From Bacteroidales bacterium (GTDB lineage: Bacteria; Bacteroidota; Bacteroidia; Bacteroidales; F082), in the NCBI GenBank assembly GCA_015493215.1, contig WGDP01000069.1, positions 1 through 52,852 on the forward strand: a stretch of DNA of 52,852 nucleotides. Direction: 5' to 3'. Below, in pieces: positions 9,826 to 20,369 of this stretch. Positions within the stretch are counted from its first letter, which is position 1. Each line of letters opens with the position of its first letter. The notes under the pieces are model-generated. The model was not told the DNA's origin. It did no database searches and saw only the letters and a list, made by a program, of their open reading frames with translations. Both the position numbers and the translations under genes were made by a program.

Positions 9826-12800
9826 ATGAAGAATATTACTCATATTTTATTGATTGTTTTCATTTCATCACTTTTGGCTTCCACAACCTATGGAAGAGAG
9901 GTGCAATACGACAGTCTTAAAGTAAAGCGCGTTTTAAAAAATACCACGGCAGGATGTGCGCCTGCTGCCGGTTTCGAATGGCTTGACATTAACAATGTGA
10001 AAGCACGTATCAACACCGGTGGTGATATGTGGTGGGACTTACCCGGTGGTACCGGATCAAAGTATTACATCCCCAAAAACGGTACTGCTACATCCATGTT
10101 TTCGGGTGCTCTGTGGATTGGTGGCCTCGACATCAACAATCAGCTTAAATTGGCAGCCTTGCGTTATCGTCAGGTAGGTGTCGATTATTGGACCGGCCCC
10201 TTAACCATCGACGGAACGGCAGCCATTGATGCGGCCACCTGTTCGCAATACGATAAACACTTTAAAATTTATCGTGCCGATGTTGATGAGTTTTTGTCGC
10301 ACACCGACCCTGAAACAGGTGTTTTTGTTCCGGACGAAAAATATCACATCCCCGAATCTATCTTAAACTGGCCTGCTCATGGCGACCCATCCAAAGGACA
10401 AAGCTATTATTTGGCACCCTTTTACGATAATGATGGCGATGGCGAATACGATCCTTTTAAAGGTGACTACCCCTATTACGATATTGATAACTCATTATGC
10501 CACACCAAAACACCTACCAAAGATGAAGAGCTAGAAGGCGTTATTCATGGCAGTGTACTTTCCGATCAGGTTATTAAAGGCGACCAAACGTTGTGGTGGG
10601 TTTTTAACGATAAAGGGAATGCACATACCGAAACACAGGGTGCTGCCATCGGAATGGAAATCAGAGCACAGGCCTTTGCTTTTGCCACCAACGATGTGAT
10701 TAATAACATGACCTTTTATAGTTACGAAATTATTAACCGCTCTACTTTTGAATTAACCAATACCTATTTTTCACCCTGGGTGGACACCGACCTTGGTTAT
10801 GCTTTCGACGACTTTGTGGGTTGTGATGTAAGCAGAGGGTTGGGTTATTGCTACAACGGAAAGGATGTTGACGGTAACGGTGAAGTGGAATCGTATGGCA
10901 ACCAACCACCCGCAGTTGGTGTTGACTTTTTCCAGGGACCTTACATGGATCCCGATGGAATTGACAACCCTAAGTATGATTCAGTAGTTGATCCGAATAC
11001 CGGGAATATGACTACCGTTCAACGTTGCGACGAAAGTATTAACGGTGTAAACTTTGGAAATGGCATTGTTGATGACGAACGTTTCGGTATGCGACGCTTT
11101 GTGTACCATAACAACGGTGGAAACCCTGCACAGAGTGACCCCGAAATCGCTCCTGAGTATTATAATATGCTGCGTGGTATATGGAAAGATGGTACTAAAA
11201 TGTATTATGGTGGTACCGCATACATTACAGGACAGGGAACTGTTGGACCTGAGTGTGATTTCATGTTTCCCGGCGACTCTGACCCTTGTAACTGGGGTAC
11301 AGGAGGACAACCGCCTAACGGTGGATTTGGACAAAACGGTTTTTATTGGACTGAACAAACCGGTAACAACGGAAGTCCTAACCCTCCCGGTGACCGTCGT
11401 TTTATGCAGTCGGCAGGGCCATTTACCCTGAAACCGGGTGCCGTTAACTATATTACCGTTGGTATTCCATGGGCACGTGCCACGTCAGGTGGTGCCTGGG
11501 CATCAGTAGAACTGTTGCGCGTAGTTGATGATAAATGTCAGGCACTCTTCGATAACTGCTTTAAAGTGATTGACGGGCCAACTGCTCCTGATTTATCGGT
11601 ATCTGAATTAGACAGAAAATTTGTTTTCTATATTTCTAACTCAAGGTCATCCAATAATTATCAGGAAAAATATGCTGAGTATGATCAAAATATTATTCAG
11701 CCTTATCCCTTGGATCCTACCAAACGTAGCGACTCATTATACAGGTTTGAAGGTTATCAAATATTTCAGCTTAAAAACGATCAGGTTACCATTGAAAGTA
11801 TTCACGACCCTGATTTAATGAGACTGGTTGCCCAGTTTGACCTTAAAAACGGCGTTACCAAGCTCGTAAATTACAATTACGACGAATCTATTGGTGGCAA
11901 TGTTCCGGTGGTTGAAGTTAAAGGAGGTGACAATGGTATTTCACACTCGTTTGAAATAACACAGGATGCCTTTGCATCAGGCGATGTGCGATTGGTAAAC
12001 AACAAAGTTTATTACTATACAGCCATTGCTTATGCTTACAATAACTACATGGATTACAACGAAGACCCGAACGTTAACAAAGGTTTATACGGACAAAAGA
12101 AACCCTATCTGTCAGGACGTAAGAACATTAAACTCTATTCGGCCATGCCTCACCGTACCGTTAACGGTACTGTTATTAAAGGTGATTACGGTACACGACC
12201 CGAAATTACCAGAATTGCAGGATATGGAAATGGTGGCATGACATTGGAATTGTCCGACGAAACCGTTGAACAGATATTAAGCAAACCACCTGCCAGCGAA
12301 ACCAACATTTTTGGTGGCCCTGACTACCCGATGGTTTACAATCCAACCTACAAAACCAATGCAGGCCCTGTTAATGTTAAAGTTATCAATCCGCTTGGCG
12401 TTAAAGACGGCGACTTTGAATTATGGCTCGATTCGCTGGAACGCGTTAAAATTTATGGTGTAAGCGATGTGGTAGGCCTGGTTGGCGACACCACCTCAAA
12501 AATGGTTGCCAAATGGCATATTAAAGACAAAGCTACCGGTACCATTTACACTGCCGACACTACCATTATTATGAATAACGAGCAGCTCTTTAACGATTTG
12601 GGCCTTTCAGTTCAAATGACACAACCCTATCAACCCGGTCCTATTACTGTTGGTAAAGTATCGGTTGATAATAACATGAAACCTGTTAAAGTGGTGTTGT
12701 CTGATAACAACGGACTAATTAGCTCATCGGTAGTTTACGAGGATAGCTCACGTATGTGGTTGAGCGGCGTGGAAGATGAAGACGTTCCCGGGTATGCTTT

Positions 12801-14178
12801 AAACTGGATTCGTTCAGGTACCTACCAAAGTCAGGAAGTAGTTAATGACGATGACTGGGGCATGCAAACGAAACCACCAAACCCATGGGATCCTACTGAG
12901 GCCTACGAAAAAATTGCCAATGGTACCTGGGCTCCATATTCGCTCACTACTTATGGAAACAATTCGTTAATTGGTGGTGGTGTTGTTCAATCAAGAATTG
13001 GTCCGGCTTTTAATAGTTCTTCAAAAATATTTTCCGGCATGGATGATTTAGCCAGTGTTGACATTGTATTTACACCTGACAAATCAAAATGGTCGCGCTG
13101 CCCTGTAATTGAAATGAGTTTTGATTCGCTTCTCGCTGAAGGCCATGAAGTTCAATTTGGATTACGTGCTTCACCATCGGTTGATAAAGATGGTAATTTT
13201 GCAACACCTGGTTCAGGCCCCAGTGACAACCCCGACGATCCCAACTACATCAGCGATCATGGAATGGGTTGGTTCCCCGGATATGTTATTAACGTTGAAA
13301 CCGGCGAAAGGTTAAATGTAATGTTTAGTGAAGATTCCTATCTTGGTGCCTTTAACGGACGTGACATGTTGTTCAATCCAACTGCAAAAGATCCTGATAT
13401 TACCAGACAGTTTGATGATAACAACATCTTTAGCGGAGAAGGCTTTAACCGCATACCTGTTTTAGGAGGAAAGCATTATGTATATATTATGAAACATAAC
13501 CGTTCTGTATTTGACCAGTTGGGTGTTTACGCTGAGTTTAATTCTCCCGCATATGATGCCGGTAAATACGCTCACACTGTTCTTGACACATTAATAACAA
13601 ATCCTTTTTACAATTTCTTGACTCCTAACTTCTACTCACAAATAATGTACGTAGGCATGCCCATGGCTACCAAAGGTCAGGAGTGGTTAAGCAACGAGGC
13701 TACCGTTAAAATTCGGATTGCTACTCCTTATCGCAGAGGATATACTTCTGCTGCGCTGGATACTGTTTATCCCGGTATGGATGTAAACAATCAATATCCC
13801 ATTTACGAGTTTACCACCAAAGGGGTTAGTACCGAGTACAGCAACCCTGAAAAACTTGTAACCGATTTGGATGAAATCCGTGTTGTACCAAACCCGTATT
13901 ATTCATACTCATCGTACGAACACAATGCCTTAGATACAAGGGTTAAAATAACAAACCTGCCGAAAACGTGTACCATTACCATCTACAATGTTTCCGGCGT
14001 TAAGATACGACAGCTTACCAAAGATGATCCGGTAACAGCACTTGAATGGGATTTGAAAAACTTTGCAGGTGTGCCAATTTCAGGTGGTATCTATTATATC
14101 CATGTTGAAGCCCCCGAAGGTGAACATGTGGTTAAATGGTTCTGCTCACAGCGTGTACCTGACCTGAATACTTTCTAA
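9826..14178 (+). CDS. Very large secreted protein with FlgD/T9SS-like C-terminal domain
   Basis: Signal peptide; Asp-rich Ca-binding-like segments (DNDGDGEYDPF); C-terminal VRVVPNPYYSY-like/IYNVSGVKIRQL/ISGGIYYIHVE resembling a sorting or FlgD-like beta domain. Confidence 0.7.
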   Translation: MKNITHILLIVFISSLLASTTYGREVQYDSLKVKRVLKNTTAGCAPAAGFEWLDINNVKARINTGGDMWWDLPGGTGSKYYIPKNGTATSMFSGALWIGGLDINNQLKLAALRYRQVGVDYWTGPLTIDGTAAIDAATCSQYDKHFKIYRADVDEFLSHTDPETGVFVPDEKYHIPESILNWPAHGDPSKGQSYYLAPFYDNDGDGEYDPFKGDYPYYDIDNSLCHTKTPTKDEELEGVIHGSVLSDQVIKGDQTLWWVFNDKGNAHTETQGAAIGMEIRAQAFAFATNDVINNMTFYSYEIINRSTFELTNTYFSPWVDTDLGYAFDDFVGCDVSRGLGYCYNGKDVDGNGEVESYGNQPPAVGVDFFQGPYMDPDGIDNPKYDSVVDPNTGNMTTVQRCDESINGVNFGNGIVDDERFGMRRFVYHNNGGNPAQSDPEIAPEYYNMLRGIWKDGTKMYYGGTAYITGQGTVGPECDFMFPGDSDPCNWGTGGQPPNGGFGQNGFYWTEQTGNNGSPNPPGDRRFMQSAGPFTLKPGAVNYITVGIPWARATSGGAWASVELLRVVDDKCQALFDNCFKVIDGPTAPDLSVSELDRKFVFYISNSRSSNNYQEKYAEYDQNIIQPYPLDPTKRSDSLYRFEGYQIFQLKNDQVTIESIHDPDLMRLVAQFDLKNGVTKLVNYNYDESIGGNVPVVEVKGGDNGISHSFEITQDAFASGDVRLVNNKVYYYTAIAYAYNNYMDYNEDPNVNKGLYGQKKPYLSGRKNIKLYSAMPHRTVNGTVIKGDYGTRPEITRIAGYGNGGMTLELSDETVEQILSKPPASETNIFGGPDYPMVYNPTYKTNAGPVNVKVINPLGVKDGDFELWLDSLERVKIYGVSDVVGLVGDTTSKMVAKWHIKDKATGTIYTADTTIIMNNEQLFNDLGLSVQMTQPYQPGPITVGKVSVDNNMKPVKVVLSDNNGLISSSVVYEDSSRMWLSGVEDEDVPGYALNWIRSGTYQSQEVVNDDDWGMQTKPPNPWDPTEAYEKIANGTWAPYSLTTYGNNSLIGGGVVQSRIGPAFNSSSKIFSGMDDLASVDIVFTPDKSKWSRCPVIEMSFDSLLAEGHEVQFGLRASPSVDKDGNFATPGSGPSDNPDDPNYISDHGMGWFPGYVINVETGERLNVMFSEDSYLGAFNGRDMLFNPTAKDPDITRQFDDNNIFSGEGFNRIPVLGGKHYVYIMKHNRSVFDQLGVYAEFNSPAYDAGKYAHTVLDTLITNPFYNFLTPNFYSQIMYVGMPMATKGQEWLSNEATVKIRIATPYRRGYTSAALDTVYPGMDVNNQYPIYEFTTKGVSTEYSNPEKLVTDLDEIRVVPNPYYSYSSYEHNALDTRVKITNLPKTCTITIYNVSGVKIRQLTKDDPVTALEWDLKNFAGVPISGGIYYIHVEAPEGEHVVKWFCSQRVPDLNTF

Positions 14179-14220
14179 AAAAATGAATATCAATTGGAAT
14201 AAGAATAAACCGTTTGGATT

Positions 14221-15282
14221 ATGAAAACTCTTTATAAATATTTAGCACTAATATTAATCGGGGTGGTATTTACACCTCAGTTTCTTCAGGCAGGAAACAA
14301 AGACCGTTCCGGCCAGGCAGGTGCCTCCGAGTTACTGATAAACCCCTGGGCACGCAGCTCCGGCTGGGGTTCAGCCAATATGGCAAGAGTTCACGGATTG
14401 GAGGCCATGTGGGGAAATGTGGGCGGATTAGCCTTTACCCATAAAACACAGGTTAATTTTGCACATACACAGTGGCTTAAAGGTACCGGAACCAATATCT
14501 TTGCTTTCGGTTTGGCTCAGCGTGTCAGCGAATCAGGTGTTTTCGGGTTGCAGGTAATGTCGATGAATTTTGGCGATATCGAAGTTACAACCACCGATAA
14601 CCCGGATGGCGGACTGGGAACATACAGCCCCAGCCTTATTAACTTTGCACTGTCGTATTCAAAATCGTTTTCAAACAGCATTAGTGCAGGTGCCGTGTTT
14701 AAAATTATTTCGGAAAGTATTTCCGACGTAACGGCTGTGGGTGTTGCCATTGATATTGGTATTCAATATGTAAGTGGTGCAAACGACCAATTTGCCTTTG
14801 GTGTTGCTTTGAAAAATATTGGGCCTACCATGAAATTCTCAGGCGATGGTTTATCCATAAAAGCTTTTATTCCGGGACAGGAAACTCAGTTTACTCTGGA
14901 ACATCGTTCCGATGCCTTTGAAATCCCGGCTCAGTTAACCATAGGTACCTCCTACGATTTTTTGCTTGGAAAAGAGTTGAGGTTAACCCCGGCACTTACC
15001 TTTATATCCAACTCATTTACAAAAGACCAGTTTGCAGTAGGCATGGAGTTTAGCATGAAAGACTGGGTGATGATTCGTGGTGGATACACCTACGAAAAAG
15101 GTATTTGGGATAGCATGTTAACTGCCGAAAGAAGCAACATCAGCAGTGGCTTAAGCCTTGGTGCTACTGTGCAGGTACCGATTAACAAAGAAAAAGGCTC
15201 CTACTTTTCAATCGATTATTCCTATCGTGAAACCGTTAGCTTTAACGGAAATCATACCATCGGAATTATTCTGAATTTCTAA
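14221..15282 (+). CDS. PorV/PorQ family outer membrane protein
   Basis: NPWARSSGWGSANMARVHGLEAMWGNVGGLAF and terminal GIILNF barrel strand; PorV/UPF0164-like. Confidence 0.75.
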   Translation: MKTLYKYLALILIGVVFTPQFLQAGNKDRSGQAGASELLINPWARSSGWGSANMARVHGLEAMWGNVGGLAFTHKTQVNFAHTQWLKGTGTNIFAFGLAQRVSESGVFGLQVMSMNFGDIEVTTTDNPDGGLGTYSPSLINFALSYSKSFSNSISAGAVFKIISESISDVTAVGVAIDIGIQYVSGANDQFAFGVALKNIGPTMKFSGDGLSIKAFIPGQETQFTLEHRSDAFEIPAQLTIGTSYDFLLGKELRLTPALTFISNSFTKDQFAVGMEFSMKDWVMIRGGYTYEKGIWDSMLTAERSNISSGLSLGATVQVPINKEKGSYFSIDYSYRETVSFNGNHTIGIILNF

Positions 15283-15310
15283 AAAATATTGTCGGCAAGA
15301 CAAATCTTTT

Positions 15311-15318
15311 TATCTTTG
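15311..15318 (+). promoter_or_regulatory. Bacteroidetes promoter of greA: -33 TTG at 15289-15291, -7 TATCTTTG at 15311-15318
   Basis: TTG, 19 bp spacer, TATCTTTG; matches the consensus architecture. Confidence 0.65.
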
Positions 15319-15330
15319 CAAATTCAAAGA

Positions 15331-15361
15331 GACCCTTAATTAATTGTTAAGGGTCTTTTTT
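15331..15361 (+). terminator. Intrinsic terminator/attenuator in the greA leader
   Basis: GACCCTTAA-TTAATTG-TTAAGGGTC perfect 9-bp stem followed by TTTTTT, starting just downstream of the -7 box. Confidence 0.8.
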
Positions 15362-15397
15362 ATCTTTTATTAATCAACATTATTAAAATATTGTACT

Positions 15398-15871
15398 ATG
15401 TCAGCATCCAAATATTACACCGAGGAAGGATTGCAGAAACTAAAGGATGAACTTGATCACTTAATCAGGGTAGAACGCCCTTCTATTTCAGCTCAAATAG
15501 CCGAAGCACGCGACAAAGGCGATCTTTCTGAAAATGCCGAATACGATGCAGCCAAAGAAGCACAAGGAATGCTTGAACTTAAAATTTCAAAATTACAGGA
15601 GCTGGTGCATAATGCCCGTATTATTGACGAATCGAAAATGGACAGCTCCAAAGTGTTGATTTTATCCACCGTAAAAATAAAAAACCTGAAAAACGGTGCC
15701 GCTATGAGTTATACCCTGGTTCCGGAAAAAGAGGCCGACCTGAAAAAGGGAAAAATTTCGGTGGACTCCCCCATCGCCAAAGGGCTTCTCGGAAAAAAAG
15801 TTGGCGACAAAGTTGAAATTCAGGTTCCTGCCGGTATTATACCTTTTGAAGTAGTTGAAGTATCACGATAG
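15398..15871 (+). CDS. greA: Transcription elongation factor GreA
   Basis: EARDKGDLSENAEYDAAKEAQ signature. Confidence 0.97.
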   Translation: MSASKYYTEEGLQKLKDELDHLIRVERPSISAQIAEARDKGDLSENAEYDAAKEAQGMLELKISKLQELVHNARIIDESKMDSSKVLILSTVKIKNLKNGAAMSYTLVPEKEADLKKGKISVDSPIAKGLLGKKVGDKVEIQVPAGIIPFEVVEVSR

Positions 15872-15951
15872 CCTTGTTGAGGCATAAAGCAACTTTTATT
15901 TCATAAACCCGTTCGGATTATCCAACCCGGCCATGGTTCGACACCCTTTAT

Positions 15952-16110
15952 AAAGCTCATTCGGGTTTGTAACCCGAACGATATAATAAACTTATAATGT
16001 GGACGTTATCTTCTTTCAGATTGCAAACCTGTTAGAGCTTGGGTTGCCCCCTCGTACCAAACAGGCACGTTCGGAGGGACTTGCCTGCGGCAGACAAGTA
16101 AATCTGAAAA
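15952..16110. repeat. Fold-back intergenic repeat, diverged copy 2
   Basis: AAAGCTCATTCGGGTTTGTAACCCGAACGATATAATAA ... ACCAAACAGGCACGTTCGGAGGGACTT...AAATCTGAAA resembles 4333-4478. Confidence 0.55.
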
Positions 16111-16174
16111 AATTCGAGATAATATTAATACCTTTTTTTTCTAACTTTGCATAAGCAAATTAATATTTAATATC

Positions 16175-16573
16175 ATGGCATCAATCTTTACCAAAATCGT
16201 AAACGGCGATATCCCTTCCTATAAAATTGCCGAAGATGAAAATTATTATGCCTTTCTCGACATTAACCCGCTGGCAAAAGGCCACACACTGGTAATTCCC
16301 AAAAAGGAAGTTGACTATATTTTCGATATTGGCGAAGAATTGTATAAAGGTTTGTTTGCCTTTGCCCGCAAAGTGGCGCCGGCCATCGAAAAGGTTATTC
16401 CCTGCAAACGCATTGGCCTTACTGTTATCGGCCTCGAAGTGCCCCATGCTCATATTCACCTTATTCCCATTAACTCCATTTACGATATGGACTTTAAACA
16501 ACCCAAACTAAAATTGGAGGATACCGAGTTTAAAGCCATCGCCGAAAGCATCAGAAAAGCATATGCCGGTTAG
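16175..16573 (+). CDS. HIT family protein
   Basis: Histidine triad HAHIHLIP; N-terminal SIFTKIVNGDIPSYKIAED. Confidence 0.95.
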   Translation: MASIFTKIVNGDIPSYKIAEDENYYAFLDINPLAKGHTLVIPKKEVDYIFDIGEELYKGLFAFARKVAPAIEKVIPCKRIGLTVIGLEVPHAHIHLIPINSIYDMDFKQPKLKLEDTEFKAIAESIRKAYAG

Positions 16574-16712
16574 GTTTAGCCCCTATTTAGACACCTTTCT
16601 TAGTAAAATAAAACCGATAAAATACTTCAAAAGCTGATTTATAGTTGTTTTCCAGTACTTTCTATAATTGTTTTAAATTAACATCAATTCATTTCTGCAA
16701 ACGTTACTTTTC

Positions 16713-16720
16713 TATATTTG
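16713..16720 (+). promoter_or_regulatory. Candidate -7 element TATATTTG for sdhCAB
   Basis: TAnnTTTG about 60 nt upstream of sdhC ATG. Confidence 0.55.
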
Positions 16721-16778
16721 TAAATCCTTAAGGATTAAGGAAAAGTTAATTTAAAATAATAGGTAAAACACTTAAGTT

Positions 16779-17438
16779 ATGAGTAGTTCACATTTTTACT
16801 CTTCCATTACGAAGAAGATTATTATGTCGTTGATGGGGCTGTTTTTACTAACGTTTTTATTGGTGCATCTCACCTTAAATTCGTTTTTGCTCTTCGACAA
16901 GAACCTGTTTAATGAAGGCGCTCATTTTATGGGCACCAATCCTTTTATTCAGGTATTTCAGTGGGTGCTGTTCGCCGGTTTCGCCATCCACATTCTCTAT
17001 GGAATTATCCTCCAGATTCAAAACTGGGTTTCTCGTCCAAAAGGCTATAAAAAAAGAGCCTGGATGGAGCAGTCACCCTTTTCAAAGTACATGATTTATA
17101 CCGGAGCTATCATCTTTATTTTCCTCGCCATCCATCTTGGAAACTTTTTCTTTGTAAAGATGGGTTGGGTAGGAAACGGCGTCCCCGAATTGGGCGGCAA
17201 AGAAGACATGGGACAACTGGTTATTGATTTGTTTAGTAACGGAGGCTATGTTGCCTTTTATGTTATTATGTTTTTATTGATGGGATTTCACCTCGATCAT
17301 GCCTTTCAGTCGGCTTTTCAAACACTTGGATTAAATCATCCCACCTACTGGGGATTTATTAAAGGCCTGAGCCGTGTTTATGCCATTGTTGTAACGCTTG
17401 GCTTTGTAATTATCCCGTTAGTAATTTATTTTCGATAA
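16779..17438 (+). CDS. sdhC: Succinate dehydrogenase/fumarate reductase cytochrome b subunit
   Basis: Five-TM b558-type subunit; adjacent to the flavoprotein and FeS subunits. Confidence 0.93.
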   Translation: MSSSHFYSSITKKIIMSLMGLFLLTFLLVHLTLNSFLLFDKNLFNEGAHFMGTNPFIQVFQWVLFAGFAIHILYGIILQIQNWVSRPKGYKKRAWMEQSPFSKYMIYTGAIIFIFLAIHLGNFFFVKMGWVGNGVPELGGKEDMGQLVIDLFSNGGYVAFYVIMFLLMGFHLDHAFQSAFQTLGLNHPTYWGFIKGLSRVYAIVVTLGFVIIPLVIYFR

Positions 17439-17458
17439 TATTAAAATCGTATCACGTT

Positions 17459-19405
<1,947 letters not shown>

Positions 19406-19445
19406 TTGAGAATAAACAGATTTTATAACATTAAAGATTAGAACA

Positions 19446-20186
19446 ATGGATTTAAAATTAAAAATATGGCGTCAGGCTTCCCCAACGGATAAAGGCCAAT
19501 TTGTAGATTACGACGTTCATAATATATCAACCGATGCCTCTTTTTTGGAAATGATTGACATCTTAAACGATGAACTTATTGAAAAAGGAGAACGTCCGGT
19601 AGCTTTCGACCACGACTGCCGTGAAGGTATTTGTGGAATGTGTAGCCTGTACATCAACGGCCACCCGCATGGCCCCGAAGCGGCTACCACCACCTGCCAG
19701 TTACACATGCGAAAGTTTAAAGACGGCGAAACCGTTGTTATTGAACCCTGGCGCGCCAAACCTTTCCCGGTAATTAAAGACCTTATTGTTGACCGCTCGG
19801 CATTCGACGAAATTATTCAGTCGGGCGGATACATTTCGGTAACTACCGGTGGTGTACCCGATGGCAACAGCATACCCATTAACAAAGAGCATGCCGACCT
19901 GGCCATGGATGCAGCGGCCTGTATTGGCTGTGGGGCTTGTGTGGCTGCCTGTAAAAATGCTTCGGCCATGCTGTTTGTTTCGGCAAAGGTTTCGCAGTTT
20001 GCACTGCTGCCGCAAGGTAAAATTGAAGCACATGATCGTGTTAAAGCCATGGTCGCCAAAATGGACGAACTTGGCTTTGGTAACTGTACCAACACCTATG
20101 CTTGTGAAGCCGAATGTCCGAAAGAAATTTCGGTTGCCAACATTGCCCGCATGAACCGCGAGTTTATAAAGGCTAAGTTGGGATAA
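19446..20186 (+). CDS. sdhB: Succinate dehydrogenase/fumarate reductase iron-sulfur subunit
   Basis: [41 protein letters not shown]. Confidence 0.96.
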   Translation: MDLKLKIWRQASPTDKGQFVDYDVHNISTDASFLEMIDILNDELIEKGERPVAFDHDCREGICGMCSLYINGHPHGPEAATTTCQLHMRKFKDGETVVIEPWRAKPFPVIKDLIVDRSAFDEIIQSGGYISVTTGGVPDGNSIPINKEHADLAMDAAACIGCGACVAACKNASAMLFVSAKVSQFALLPQGKIEAHDRVKAMVAKMDELGFGNCTNTYACEAECPKEISVANIARMNREFIKAKLG

Positions 20187-20225
20187 CATAAGAGACAATC
20201 TTTTTAAGAGGGGATATGTCTTCTA

Positions 20226-20262
20226 AAACAGGGGTTTGCCGATAGGCAGGCTCCTGTTTTTT
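20226..20262 (+). terminator. Candidate intrinsic terminator after sdhB
   Basis: AAAACAGG ... CCTGTTTT followed by a T-run. Confidence 0.6.
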
Positions 20263-20275
20263 TTATCTCTCACAT

Positions 20276-20310
20276 AACCGAGGGTTTCGCTTGAAGCGAA
20301 ACCCTCGGTT
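20276..20310. repeat. 35-bp near-perfect palindrome AACCGAGGGTTTCGCTTGAAGCGAAACCCTCGGTT
   Basis: 17-bp arms around a single central base; shares the CCGAGGGTTT core with 4499-4547 and 52653-52701; lies between convergent sdhB and hppA. Confidence 0.85.
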
Positions 20311-20369
20311 TCAACCAAAAAAAAGGCCGATGAGTTAATCACCGGCCTTTAAAATATAACTAAAAAAGT

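Noticed and set aside
19701-20198. 165-aa and nested 92-aa minus-strand ORFs over sdhB
   Set aside because: Antisense of conserved [Fe-S] motifs; no independent support.
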